From assembly GCA_018398765.1 (NCBI GenBank), contig JAHBMJ010000018.1, positions 1-49,780 of the forward strand: a stretch of 49,780 nucleotides of DNA, written 5' to 3'. How positions within the stretch are numbered: position 1 is the first letter of the stretch; each line of letters starts with the position of its first letter. Both the position numbers and the translations under genes were made by a program. Below, piece after piece: positions 13,101 through 28,025 of the stretch. This DNA comes from Chromera velia. Taxonomy: Eukaryota > Sar > Chromeraceae. The notes beneath the pieces were generated by a model. That model had not been told where the DNA came from. It searched no databases and saw nothing but the letters and a program-made list of their open reading frames with translations.

Positions 13101-16100
13101 AGAGAGAGAGCTGTATTGTTGTCTGTTCCGCTATGGAGCTTGCCGTTCTGCATGCATGTGTCTGCGTCTCGGAAGGCTCACTGAAGCCGAAATCGAATAG
13201 CTATGATCAAAAAGGTGAATAATACACCATCTACCAAGGACAAAGGCCAAAAACCAATTTCATTGAATGCACGCCCATGCACTGACCCTGGCGACACCGT
13301 TGTAAGTGTGCATCGCCCGCACCCACATGCACATCGCCTCACAGGCCACCGAAGCTTTCTTGATGACTGCCGGCTGGAAGTCCTCCTTGTCGATGTACGG
13401 CCCGATCTTGGTTATGACGCTGTCGGGGATCTCGTCCTTCTCGTAGCCCATCAACTTCTCCAGAAGAAGCTTTGGGTCCTTGAGAAGTTTGGCCTGGGCA
13501 CTCTCCCAGTAGTCATCGATTTTCTTTCCGGGGTTGTCGGGGTCGTTCTTCTTTGTCGGTGCGACCTGAGGGGAGGAGAGAGACGTGCGCAGGGGACAAG
13601 AAGCAGAGGTGGTGACAATTGTTTTGGAGCCTTTATGCATTCTGTCTCGGTCACACTTCTATTGTACACCGTACACAGCATGGCTTCACACCCAATCTTG
13701 GAGAGCGCAGCTCAAAAAGACTTTTGGGACATGTGCAGATCAAAAGAATTCAGTCAACCGGCACTTGCTAGCATGCAGGAGAGTACAAAAGGTCAAAACA
13801 AAAGATGCACAAGTGTCAAAAAGGAAATCTGGTTTTACGGTCCACACAGATGGAAGCACAAGAAATCGGATGCGATTTGTGTACAGCTTTCTTGCTTGGG
13901 AGTCATGTCTGAATGCTCACAGACCGACCCGACCGACGGACCTGAAACATAATGCAGACTGCCTCCATGGTCAGACGCACACCAACAGGAGGTTTGCCGA
14001 GTGCTTTCACCTCTCGGATATGGTCGACCTTCAGACTCTTCAGACAGGCGACAGCTTCATCGAGGGCAGGGAGTGCCTTGTCCAGGTCTCTCTGTGCATC
14101 ATCCTTGATGGCCTGGGTGGCCTCTGCCTTGGTGGCTGCCTCGGACTCTTCCACAGCGACTGTGCCCTTGACGACTTCAGCATCCGCTTTATCCTTCTCG
14201 ATTTGAACCATCTGTACCTCCACGGCTTTCTGCGTCTTTTCAAGCTCAGGCTGCATGTTCTGAATCTTGATTTTCATTGCCTCCACGTCTCGCTCTGCAG
14301 CTGCGAGTTTGTCGAGACCGTTCTGGAACCTGTGCTGTTGCGTGGAGATCTCCTTTCTCTTCAGGGACAGGATATTTCGGAACGTCGAGAGAAGCTCCAG
14401 AAACGAGGTCGGCGTTACGTACACGTGCCTGCAAGGGCGAAGAGGTAACGCACACAATGGTATTTTTGTTCATGCGCAAAAGTGAGTACAAAACACTTCT
14501 GCCCACTCCGCTGACATCCAGGCATGTCCCTGCACAATCTATTCCTTCCGACTAACGGGTTTCCTGCGGAGCGGTTCCTCATTTCTTAGCGACGGAAGCA
14601 AAAGGAGGAATGGGGGAAGTCCGACAGAATCAAAAGGAATGGTAACAAAGAGTGGACAGAAAATGCTTCAACTTGTCGGATGTCACTGGCACCACCATCT
14701 TTTCTCTCCTACCTTCCCCTTGCCCCTTTCGCCCATTCATACCTTCTCTGATCACTCTTGTACTTCACTGCAGAATGCTCCACTGTCTGATGGATCGTCT
14801 TGAAAAGGTTCAAAACGCCCTCGAGCTTTGGAAGCTGGAGGTCCACACCCTGCGTGAGCTGTTGCTTGGCAACTGAGTACAGTGCTTCTGCTGGCCACTC
14901 CGAGAACCAATCGATGGTGCAACAGTTGACAAGAGACGGGAACATTCGGAGACGGGTTCTGAACATCTCGCCCAAAGGAGACATGGCCAGAATCATGTGG
15001 AGGTTCGATTTGACTCTCTTCAGGTAGGAAGAGAAGATGTTCGTCTTCGTTGGTTGAAGTCCGGCTGCCACGCAGAGAGGGCGGCATGCTGTGATGATGT
15101 TGTCCATGTCCTCGTTCTTGTACAGATTTGGGATGTCTCCCGAATTCAAAATGTTGTTGATGTCTTCCAACATGGTTTCTCTCACAATCTGCAGGCGTAA
15201 GCCCAAAACAGAAATTTGTGTGAAGAGACAAAACAACAGGATCTCCGAAAGTGACAGAAAAATTACCTGAGATGAAGACAGACTGTATGAAATCAGGCTA
15301 CCTTTACACATGCGACAAAGGAAATCGTTGCTCATTTCCGCGTTCTTTCCCGATCCCTTTTTATTGAACTGACCTGTGTGTCGACGAAAACAAAGGAGGT
15401 GATCTTGTCCTCCACACCGCACTTCAACAGCACACTCTTCAGATCGTCTCTCCACTCCGAAGGTCCGTAGGACTTCGTGACTTCAATCTGGAAGATCGCC
15501 GAGTCCATCAGATGGGATGCCAACCTGGAGAGAGACTGTCGGCCCGACCCACCCACACCCAGTAGAAGACAGTTCCCAGAAGGCTGACGGAGCACTCTGC
15601 AAATTCGAGAGACGTGCTCACATGCGTCGAGGAACATGACCAGTGGCATCTGGACTGCGGACATCGAGTTGTAGTCCTCCAATCCTTCCTCGATCGTCGT
15701 CTTCATCTTCGGCATGTCTGTGATTTCTTCATACAGCTTGTTCTCGCCCTGTTGGAGGAAATCACCGAAGATGAGTCGTTCGTGGATGAACACTTTCTTT
15801 TCTGCTTCCTCAATCAGTCCCGCCTCGGAGAAATGCCGTTTGCACATCTCCAGCAGGAGGTCCTTCAGCCATCCCCTGTCCTTGTCGTCAATCAGACGAT
15901 CTCCAAAAACACGGGAGCACTCGTGGACCCACCCACGCAGGACGCCGTCAGGGGCCGTGATGGATTTTGGCTTCAGAGAGCAGACGCCTTGGAAGACCTT
16001 CCAGATGTCTCGAAGGTTGAACGTGTAGTGACTCTTCGAGGGGGTTGGCAGAAGTTCCCTCAAAATCGTCTGGAAAACTTCCAACGTCGACGCAACCAGA

Positions 16101-19100
16101 GCCTGACTTAGTTTCTGCAAAACGAAAGAAAGGGAACAAGGGGGGACATCATGTACTGTGATTTTAGGACATTTGCACACAAACATAGTGTCACTCCAAC
16201 AATTGTCCCTGCCGTCTAGAACAACAGGAAGACCGTGAGACGGCGATGCAATTAACAAGGGTGGTACAAATGACGAGGATGCAAGGCTCAAGTCCATTCA
16301 ACTTCACGTGACTTTCTCCCTTCTCTTTCTCTCTTGCCCACCATGACCAACCTGGACATTTTCAGGGAAAGTCTGGAAGAAGTAATTGCACATCGTCGAG
16401 AAGATGGTCATGATCGCGGCGTCACTGATGTCGCAATAGGCGAGCACATTGTAGTGTCTCACAAGTCTGTTGGTGATGAACGTGCGCCCGCCCCCAGGGG
16501 GTCCCATTGCTGCGAGCATCTGGATGTCCACGATCTCCCTGAAGGACAGCTCCTTTCGGTCATACCTGCATGCACTCTCTCATGCATTCATTGCAAATTT
16601 GGATGAATTCAACAAAAGACGGAGCGGAGCAGGTTGGGGGACAAGCAGCAAGACACTTACAGGTAGGCAGACGGACATATAAACAAACAATTAGAGAGGA
16701 CACACACAGAGACACAGGGACACAGATGGAAGGATCTACGACTGACTGACCATCCCCCGTAGTCGAACCACTGTCTGAGAAGCTCCAGAGGTGGCTGAGC
16801 TCCGTACTCTTCCTTCTTCGGCATGTTCAGGTCATCCACGAACACCACGAACACCTTTCCGACCGGAGGCCCGAAGACACCCTTTCTCCTCTTCTCCATC
16901 TTTGCATCCAGCATGTCCTGCATTCATTCACTCAAGGAGAAGGGGAAAAGTAAACAATGACTAGAAAGATTTCTTGCGATTGCTGCAAAACCTTGTCGAA
17001 CAGAGGAGTGGGCGAAGAAACGTCCAAAACGGCCACGAGCTAGCAATTTCTTCACTACCTCAATGAACACCTTCTTTCCCGGGCACATTTTCCTCTTGCG
17101 TGAACTTTGCCACAGTGCATACAGGCTTATCGAAAAACGGTTTTCAAGCCGTGTGATGCAGTCACCAAAAATACGAGTACTTTGACGTCCGGACCTGAGT
17201 CTGGTTCTCGGACGTCTGGGCGGAGAAGGTCACATTCACGCTCTGGTACTTATCAGGTGCGCCCCGAGCGAGCCACTCCTCGACGTTGACCGTCTTTCCT
17301 GTACCTGTGGGACCAGGCATCAGGCAGTGGAAACCGTTCTTGAGGAGAGTGGTGAAGATGAAAGAATTTCGGATGGAGTCCTGGGTGGGGACCATGATGC
17401 CCTCGTAAGTCGCGTTGTTGGGAACAGAGTACGCCCCCCCGACGTCGTTCCATGTCGACCAGCTGCCTCCGTCCTCCATGGAGTAACAGAAGTCGTACAG
17501 AGACGCCGTGCCCTCAGCCACACCAGGGATGGTGACCTTGAGAGAGTCTTGAGTCTTCATTCTTTCCAAAATATGGGCATTCAGCTTCTTTCTCTCGGGC
17601 TCTGAATGCAGAAAAACAGAGAGAGGCAAGATTAAGATCACTGGATGAATGATGTGAAGTGAGACTCGTTCAAGGCATAGACACTGTGAAGTGGACTTCA
17701 CAGACAAAATTTTTCATTTTTCTAGATGCCGTCCCCTTTTGCGTGTGTTTATAGACAACCCGAAACACCATCTGTACGAGTCCCACAGAGATTTCACCAA
17801 CAATTCGGTTCTTTGTGTTTTCTTTCTTTCATGCCGACTGGCTGACCGAGGGTGGTTGCTCCCACAGACCACATGAGCGCAAAGAGGAAGATGTTGGGAA
17901 TGTGCTTGGGAATTTCCTCAATTTCTTCCTTGGTCGGGGGTTTTCTCTCTGGAGAGATTTTGAATCTGTTCAAGAAACAGTCCATCAGTCTCAGACAAGA
18001 CGCACAGAGGTTGTTGTCTCGGGTCGGCGTCACCTGCAATCAGTCAAGCGTTCGGCGTCGGCACAATCGTAACGGCAGTGATTGCGGTCGAAGTGATGCT
18101 GGATTCTGGAGCAGGAAGGAACGAAAACAGGGGATGAAGTCACACTCGTGTGTGTCATAAAAGACAGAGATACGCTGATGGAAGCAATTTGCAAGCACAG
18201 CCTACAGTATGAGAAACAGCCGCTGACGCGGTTATGCTGCTCCATGAGGATCACATGGTTGCATGTTCTGCCCTTCCCTTCTAACCTCTTTTGAGTTTCT
18301 CCGCACGAAGGTGATAGCGTCCCCGATGAAGTACATTCCAAGCTCCTTCAACTTGGCTTTGACTTTGTCGTTGATTGCCGGAGCAAGTCTCTCCAGCCAG
18401 GAGTCGATCAGAGGCTCGAGCCCGAACGCTTCGGGCTCCATGTAGACCATTCCACATCGAGAGACTGTGGCTGGTGACGCCACTGTCAGATCCTCCACCT
18501 CGAACATCATCGTCATGTGGGCAGTCAGGGCAATGATCTCTCCCGAGTTCAGGCAGAGCTTCTTGTTATCGTCCAGCACCGTGTTCATGTTCTCAATCCA
18601 CACAGCGTCGACTGGCCCGTCAAACATCACCCAGTGCTTGTCGACTGACGTGTCTCGAGTGCACAGCCTGAGTGATTCAAAAGAGGAAGCCCAAGGAAAA
18701 AAAGATTCACGAAAGAGAGACAGAAAAACGGCATCAACTGCGATCAGAGAAGGAAAGGAAGAGAGACGGAGCCAGGCAGCATGGGAAAAAAAGATAAGAG
18801 TCAGGGGACGAATCAGCAAATGAGGTGTTCAGTGAACTTGATTGGCACCCTTTCTTTTCATGGCACTCTTTCTTTTCGAATCAGCAAATGACACTCTTTT
18901 CTTTTCATCGTCCGACCCTCCTCTAATCAACCTGTCTTACTCGATATGGAAGAGACTGACCTCATCAGTGCCGCCAAAACGCCGTCAGTCCACTCGTGTG
19001 TGATCTCGTCAAACATACCGTACAGCTGACCCATCTTGATGGACTTCGGGTTCAGGATGTGCGTGTGCACAGTCTCACACCCATTTGCGCCCTTCAGTTT

Positions 19101-22100
19101 CGTCATGGACTCCTGCAGAACTCTGTAGTTGCAGGTCTTCCCTCCTCCCGTCGGACCCACAAGCATGAGACCGTGACGGACCTGGCATGTGTCGAACAAC
19201 TGGATGACCTTCATGACGAAAGGATCGACAGGCTGAAGGTGCGAGTGGGTGCACCTCTCCCTGATCGTCACTTCCAGATCTCCGTAGTCAATTTGGGGTT
19301 TCTCTGTGTCTGGGAACAGATCCGAGATGATATTCTCGAACAGAGGGAGATCGTCCTTGAGGAATTTCGGGACGTTCACATCTCGGAGGGCGCGCAGGAG
19401 GAGCTGCTGCTCGTCCATGTCTGCACAGAGAGAGCATCCAAGACAGGGAAATGAGTTCTTCTCCCATGGGTTCTGCATAAATGACCTTAGCCAAACTAAA
19501 CCAAGATGTGTACAATGAGTATGAACAGGCAATCAAATAAAAAAACAGGCCCCTTGCACTTTCCACGTACAGATCGAAGTTGAGGAAAGGCAAAAGGCCC
19601 GTCTCTACTTGCACTGACTGACTGACTGACTGACTGACTCGGGAACTGTCGTTTCAGAAGACCGGCAGCGTTAATCACAGAACGCACGGCGCGCATTCCG
19701 TAATCGTAGTGATCTTGTGCGGACAGCTGCTCTGAGCAGAGCTTGAAGGTGGCCACTTTCTTCTTTGCGAGGTCACGCGCCGCCTCGAACCCGAATGAAT
19801 ACAGCATGATTTCTCCGATGAGAGCGTAGTCGGGAACCATCATCGCCATGGGACGGAAGAGAGCCTTCAAGTTATCGGGCAGCTCGGTACGTCCGGCGTA
19901 TCTGCAGGATCGGCGGAGGGCATTCAAGTGGGGCATGATGCGATTGCATGGATATGTGCAGCAGTTTAATTCAGATGCACAGAATAGGGTCAAAATAGAG
20001 TCCCTTTTCCGTCTTTTGCCTTCCAGGTAATGACGTTACCTTTCCTCATTCCATTCACTGCACAGCGTCTAGATAGACCACCAACATGTCTGATTTGACT
20101 GACGTCTGCATATTCAGTCAACCTCTGCTTCTGGCTTCCCCCCCCCCTCCCCCCCCAACTGCTGCAGTGACTGACCCTGGGTTCATGGTGATGAAGACGT
20201 TGAAGGTCGGGTACATTCTGATCAGAGAGCCCTCAAATTCGACCTCCGTCGAGTCGTTGAATCCCTTCAGCTTGTGCTTTGCGCCGAAGAGGATAAGCAG
20301 CTGTTGGGCAATCACCGACAACACCTGCAAAACACACACAAAAAGAGACAGGGACACGTTTGCTGTTTCTGAGAGAAGATTTTGCTACTTCACTTTTGTT
20401 TCGAAGATTTTTCGCTTTGCAAGGACTTTGCCAATTTATACTCCGACTTCCTCTCTCTCGCCCGCCGCTTTTCCCATCCTTTCCCCCTCACCCCCACCTC
20501 AACTGTTCCCCCTGACCGACCTCAATGTTGATACGGTTGAACTCATCGAAGCACACCCAGGCGCCGCTGCTTGCAAGGCCCTTGAAGAATTTGCCCACCA
20601 TGATGTAGTCCATCATATCTGAGCAGTTGAACACCACGCACTGTCTTGCGAGTGCCTTTGCAAGATCCTTGGTGGTCTCGGTCTTTCCTGTTCCTGCGGG
20701 GCCTGCCGGGGCCCCTCCGAGGTTCAGCTGCTGGGCACCCATCAGGGTGATGTAGCACATGTCCGTCAGAGGCGTAATCACCAGACGCATGGTGTTGCCC
20801 AGGTACTCGTACCCATACGGGAAGTTTGTCTGCAGCATAGGTCGTATGAAGATCCAGCAAGAGTGTTACCGCGGAAGACGGTTGTGAATGGAGGACGCAA
20901 CGCACGAATTTTGTGTTTTAAGGAAGTCGACCCTTCCATTTCTCCTCTCGCTCGAACACAATGAACAATAGACAGACTTAGAATTTGTCGCTTCAACTGT
21001 GTTTGCTATGTTCTTCTTTCTTTAGTCCCCCCCTTCCATGGCTTTTGTTTGTGCGTGAACGGTTGTAATCCGACCCTCCCTCTCTGACCTGCACGCACTG
21101 GCACCAGCAGTCGTCGTCTCTCCAGTAGTACCGCAGCTGGGAGATCCACTCGAAGGAGTCGGTCGTCCTCACGTCCTCCAGGACAAGCTTCTCCACAACG
21201 TCCTTGGCGTGCACGTCAATCACAATCAGGGCACCGACAGTGATGCTCTCCATCTTAGCGAGACCTTCTCGGACGAGGGCGACCTGCGCGATGAAAGGGG
21301 GGATCCATTTCGTCATTTGTGTTGCTTGTAATATGGAACAAAAGGTATTCAAGAAGCACATGTGTCGCTTTCTGCTCTGACTGTTCATGGAGTGCACACC
21401 AGCGATAGGCAGACATCAGCAGTAGAGTTGTGAGTGTTTCAAAAATCGGTGGTACAGAAAAAAGGGCAACTGAGAAGGAGTGAATTTAGATTTGGGCTTG
21501 TCTGACGGCTTTGTGTCTACTCATCGGTCTGTGTCTGTCGGAACGGCTGAATGATTAAATGACCCACTGACTTCTTTGTTAGTCATACAAACGACTGCTT
21601 AGCTGACCATATCCATCAGTTGGTCCTTCAAGAAGTCGAAGTACTTCTTCACCTCGTGGCCGTCGATGGCTTCCTCGACCTCCGAAGTCCAGTGGACCTG
21701 CGAGCCGTTCAGGACGCACTGGCCAGGATGGCACAGGACCCACTTCCGTCTGGGCTTGGTGGGGTAGTCCTGGATTGATTTGTCCAGAACCTCCCTGATG
21801 CCCATCTTCATCGCGTTCTCCGTGTCTGTCATCCAGATCTGTGAGCAGACAGGCAAGTAGGCAGGGACGGAAGCGACAGATATTCGAGGAAAAAGCGGAA
21901 CAGAAAACGACAACAGAAAACACACACAGAGGGCCACAGATGCAGATTATCATCTCGAGCAGAAACAGAGATTCCACATGGGAAAGGGTACTGAGCCCCC
22001 CGTTGAACTTGAAGAAAGAGAAACGACGGAGAGTGAATTGTACTGGTAAAGTCGACATCAAGTTGCTTGAGCCTGCTGAGCACAACGTACCTCCACATTT

Positions 22101-25100
22101 TTCTCCTTCGTTTGCACGGGAGTGACGAAGGGGACCTTCTCGCCCTCTCCGGAGTACATCGCAGTGGCAGAGAGGTCGGGTTCGAATTCGAGTTTGGCCA
22201 TGGCCTCGAAGACCTTCTTGAGGAAGGGCTGGACTCTGGTCGGGTCTTTGGTCTGAGAGAGAATTTCCAGAAGCTCCTCGTCGGAAAGGAAGTAGAAACG
22301 AGCAAAGGCTGCTCTTTTGGTCTCCAGATAATCAGAGAGACCCTTCTGCACGATGTCAAGAGACTTGTTGGCATCCTGAAATCTCTCCAAGAGCCCATCG
22401 CCCTGAGTGCAGATTGAGAGAACGTTCGGGTTGTCGTGGGTCTTCTTCATCGTGGACCTCCACATTTGGTCAATGGCCTTGAAGCGTTTGCCCTCAGCAG
22501 GCAGCTGCTTCATGATATCGGGTGAATCGAAGATGGGCTGCAGGTACAGCCAGGCTCTCTGGCACTTCAGCCATTCATCCATTGTCTCAGACACCTGCAC
22601 ACAGAGAGAGACACAGGAGTGACACGGTGTAGATTTATAGCAAAAGAATAAACACAAAACACAGGAAGAGATGATGAGAGCCGAATTTAATGTGTCTCTT
22701 CGGACAACACCGTCCTTTTGGATTTCTCCATACAGTTGTGTGCCACTTCCTTCAGGCCTGGCACTCCGACTGGGACACCTTGACTGAAAGCGACATCCCT
22801 CCGGAGACCGATACCCCAACAAACAAACAGAAACAGAGAGACCTACCAGGAGCAGCTGAGTGGACCACTCCTCGATTTCCTCCTCGAATGGTTTCTTGAA
22901 TGTCGAGAATTGCATCGCCTGGGTGGTGACGACGTGCTCGTCCAGGGCGGCCTGCACTCACGCATCCACACATCCATTTGTTAGGCATTTGTGCACTGAT
23001 TTAGGTATCTATCGAGATTTGGTGAGCCAGTCAAGAGCAGAAGGGCATGTTCTTCCGGTTATAAAGTCGTGTGAAACAAAGTGGAGGGGGGTGGAACAGA
23101 CAGACAGTCTGACTGGCCGACACATCGACACATCGACACACCAACGTACCTGCACGATGTCTGTTCCCTTGAGGATGTACGTGTCGGTGCTTCTGTATTT
23201 CTCTTTGCAGTCGAACTGGATCCTCTCCCACTCTCTCTTCATTCCACGGAGCTGCTTCTCTATGCCATACTCCTTTCCTGCCTTCTCTCCGATCTCCTGG
23301 ATGTCCTCTGCGTACTTGTCCAGACCCAGGTCCAGCAGATGACGAAGGGTGAAATTGTCCATCTCCGGCTTGATCTCGACCTGGACAGTGCCAGAGACAG
23401 CTTCGGACACCTGCACATGTGTGTAAAATCCGGAGTCAGTGCGTTTCTCTCTTTAAAAAAAAATGCAAATACAACAGGAAAACTACCCTCTGGTTGTGGA
23501 CATTCGTGAGATTAGGCGGAAAAAGAAACAGGACTTGCATGTGTCCCTCCTGCCAACCGTTTGGCGATGCTTTTCGGATCACACGTTCGTCTCGAGTTTG
23601 TCTGACTGACTGACCTGAGTCCAGTGCCTCTCCCTCATTCCGTCGTTCCTCAGACCCAACACCAGAGGCACGTACGGTTTGAAGGCCTCGAGGTCTCCCT
23701 TGAGTTTCTCTGCAATCTTGAGGACTTCCGTCATCTCCTTCTCTCTGAACTGACGGGCGACCTTGAACATATTCTTGACTCCAGATGTCACCTGCACAGA
23801 GGTGGCCAGGTTGGACAGAGGAAAACATCAGTGCGTGTGGGCATGTTGCAGAGAAGGGAATGGGAAGCTGGTAGAGAAACGGAAGTGCCTTCTACCATCA
23901 TTGCAGGCGTTGAAAAGCACTTCTTGCTGCTATGCGTTATGCGGGGTAATCAGGAAGAATGGCAGAGAGAAAGCCGGAGAGAGGGACAGGGGATGAGTAG
24001 AGAGCTGACCATCTCTTCCATTTCTGGGGCGTTGATGTCCTGGAATGGTCCGTCCTTCCACTCCTTCTCGTTGTTCAACCAGGCGTATGTGGTCTTCCAG
24101 AGGATGGACAGAGGCTCGAAGTCCTTGAGGATCTTTTGGAGACGGGTGTAGTCCGTTGTGGCCTTTCCGAACAGACCCTCTCTTGAGTTGAACTCTCGAG
24201 AAGAGTTCACACAGTTGGCCAAACGCTCGTTGACAGACTCCACGTTCTGGTAAATCTCCTCGATCTGCAGTAAACACAAGGAAGGGGGACGAATCGTGGA
24301 GACAGGAGACCAGAAAGGAGAGAGAATGGTTCTCTTGGTCGTGACATTTTTGCGTAAAGTTCCTACTTTTGTTTGTATCGAAGAGCACGTGGGCAAAGAG
24401 CGAAAGCAATCACGCACTGAGAGCAAAAGAGCAACGAAAAGACGCATACACATATGCGTTAGCATGTACGAGAAGGTTTTCCTTTGCTTTGTTTAGTTGA
24501 CTCTCTGACACACAGATCAACTGACTGACTGACCTCCTCGATCTTGGTGTAGTTCTTGTGGAATTCTGCCACTGTGGTCTCGAGGTCGTTGAGGGTCTCC
24601 TCGAATTCTGTCTGTTGTGCAGTCATGGCCTGCAGGAATGTCTCCTTCTGCTTCTCCAGCTGTGCGTCGACCTTCTGCATCAACTCGACGGCCTGCTTGG
24701 GAGATCCAAACATCTGCCAGAGGGTCGTGTTGTCCTCCGCAGTGATCTTGTACCTGCATTCACTCACTCACTCACTCACTCACTCTCTCACTCACTCACT
24801 CACTCACTCACTCACTCACTCATCGAGAGAAAATCCAGAGGTGGGCTTTTCATCCCTCCTGCATGGATCCCCGTCTGTGTTCTTGTAGGTGATTGTCTGT
24901 CAGTCACCTACTTTGCCTGTCCACCTGTCCGCCTGTCTGTCTCTGTGTGCGCTTTCTTGTTTTTGTGTATCTATATGCATCGGTCTGCCTGCGTGCACGG
25001 ATAGATGGTTGTTTTTCTTTCCTGTTGACTGACTTGAATCCCTCCAGAATGGTGGAGATGCGGAGGTTGTCTTCGAGCTCCTTCTGGAGGTTGGCCACCT

Positions 25101-27258
25101 CGATAGGGACCTTCCCGAGGTAGTCCTTCAAGTCAGACAGAGCTTCGATGTTCTCAGGCTGCTGCTTCAGCTTCACGTGAATCTTCGCGAAGTGGTCCAG
25201 GACGTTCGCGGAGTTCTCCTTCATGCGGGCAGCCAGGACGTCCTGGAGAAGGGATGCCACCTGGAGGCACGCAGAGTAGGGAATGAGAGAGGAAGGGGGG
25301 GGGGACATTTTGTGATCTTACCGATTTAAATGGTTCTCTTGCAGGTTGTTTGTCTGTGCGAGCGAGTTTCCCTTTCCGAATCAAAACACAGAAACCAAAT
25401 CGACGCGTCGGGTACCGTCATTGCTGAATTTATTCTTTTATTTCTGTCTTTCCTTCTCTGGTTCCCTTCTTTGTTCTTCAGCTCACCTGGGTCAGTTTGC
25501 CTGCAAGAAACTTTCTGATGTCTCTGCAGACGACCTGGAAGATTCCCACATCACAGGTCTCGGGGATTGTGTCGAGGAGTTTTTGTTCCTCTGCGAGGTG
25601 CTCCTCAATCTTCTTCTTGATCTCTTCCACTTCCACGGGGGGCTCCTCCATCTCAAGTGCCTTCACCTTCGCCTGCAGAGTCAAAGAAAGTGCATGTCGA
25701 GTGAGCGAAGCAGGAAGAAAGCACGTGCAACCGCACATACATAAACACAGATACACATAATGTATAGGCCTCGCGATGAGCCTCCTTTTCATCTCGTCGA
25801 CAATTGATTGTCAATTGATTGTGTTATTGTCGAGCAGAAGGCCGTCGAAGGGGCTCGACAAGCTCCCTGAATCATGCATGTTGAACATCTATCCAAAGAA
25901 TAGCTGAGAGAACTGAACTGACTGGAGGGTCGAGAGCCAGAACAGAGCTGTACTGTGCGAAGAGTTCGAGGTATGCCTGGAGAGGGGGAATGGACTTTGC
26001 GAGTCCCTCCTCGAGTCTGGCTGTGGCCTCGACAACGAAGGGCTCATCCAGAGACACCTGCAGGAATCGATCAATCAATCAAACATATATCATCAATCAA
26101 TCAATCAATCAATTAATCAATCAGTGGATGACTTAAGTGACTAAATGAACCAAAGAGCGACTTAATGGACCGATGAGTGGATACAGACGAGAGAGGATAA
26201 GAAGAAGGAAAAGAGAGCAAAAAGGGAGCAGGAGCAGGAAACAGAACCAGAGAAATAATCGAAGCATGACAGAGACACCTATAGAATAAACTGGTGAAAA
26301 GGAAAAAGAACCTGAGTGTTGGGGTGTGTGCACATGCAATCGACCCAACGTACCGCCGCGAGAACCAATTTGGGTTGTGTTCTGAAGAGGTGTTTGAGGA
26401 TTTGTCTCTCAGGTTGGGTGATGTCTCCCAGAGCCTGCACGCCCTTCTTGAAGAGCTCCAGAGTCTCGTCGATGAGGACCTTGGGGTCAGTGAGAAATTT
26501 GAACTCAAGCTGTCCACCCTCACCGCCCCCCTCTGTTGCGGCTGCTTGTGCCTTTCCCATTTCCACTGTGAAGAGGCAAAACCTCTCAGAAGGTCCGTTC
26601 TCTTGGGGGATGAAGGGAGTGCTGCAAAATGAACAACCAGGAACAACAGAAGTAAGTTGGTTCTATTGATAGATACTTTCTACAGATTCCTCATCACTGC
26701 ACTGGATCGCTTCAACGACAATAGTGCCCCTTTCCGTCGCACCATAAAGCGACACGTCGCTAATTGTGCGGCTGCCTTTTTACTGACTCTCACGCTCTCA
26801 GTCGCACTCTTGCTGACTCACTCAACAGCTCACAGACTGACTCGTAGGTGTTGCATACATCCTGGACCCCCTTCACCTCTGTGGCAGAGGGGATGAACTT
26901 CTCGATCACCTCAACGAACTTGGCGACAGATGCGATCGTCACGCTGCGAATGGTGTCCTGCAGACAGAGGGAGGAAAAGAAACGTAACTAAATCCGCCCA
27001 GCCGACCAAAAATACAAAGACGTTCGACAAAGACGTTCGAGACGCAAACTGACAGCAAGCATCATGATCAAAAGCTCTCCTGACAGCGCACCCTCCCATA
27101 CCTAAGCTCCCGGTATTACTTCCTCTCTTCCTCCGTTTTCTCTTCATCTGTCACACGCGCAGGCAGACTCTCCTTTCATCCGTTGATTAGCGTGACACAC
27201 ACACACACACACACACACACACATTCACACACACACATTCACACACACACACACACAC

Positions 27259-27296
<38 letters not shown>

Positions 27297-27965
27297 GCAT
27301 CATGAATCGCACCACGTTGAGGTATTTCTTCAATTTGCCGAACTCGTACGTCTCCTTGTTTGTCTCCTGCAGGCACAAGAAAAGAAACGGGGGAGAGATG
27401 GTTTCACTTCATTTCAAAACGTTGCCTGATAAAAATGTGGAACTGCGCATCGAAGCGCCAGAGCATTGATTGCCCGAAATGGTCAGGCAGCTTATCCATA
27501 TCAAACATGGCCGCCGTCCAATGCAAATTCTGTCAGAGCCTCCAACGTCTCTTCCTTATTTTCTCCGTTCTTTTTTCTCCTCACCAACTGCCCTGGAGAA
27601 AACCTCAGTGAAGAACGAAAGGCGCAAAGGAAGCTCAACGAATCAAGCTCACAAACCGACAAAAACACAACCAACAAGACAAAGAGACGAAGACAAAAAT
27701 AGAGGCAGAAAAAAAAGCCGGACCCGTCGAACCTACCTGCATGTTGAACCATCCTCTTCCCACGTTCTCGAAATGCCTCACGATCAGCCTCTGCACCTGT
27801 TGACTCCACGTGTCCTTCAGTGCGTACTGTGCCTGGCTGATGGCCGTCTTCTCGATCTGTCTGTACTCATCCAGACGGAGAGGCTGCAGACGATGCGGAA
27901 GCACAATCGATTTAATCCATGTGGACGCGCTGCAAAGGATTGGGCCTACCGGCACTGGGCTCACC

Positions 27966-28025
<60 letters not shown>

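Noticed and set aside
19613-24821. CRISPR-like or satellite arrays suggested by regular 4-bp repeats
   Set aside because: These are simple microsatellites without spacers, in introns of a eukaryotic gene.
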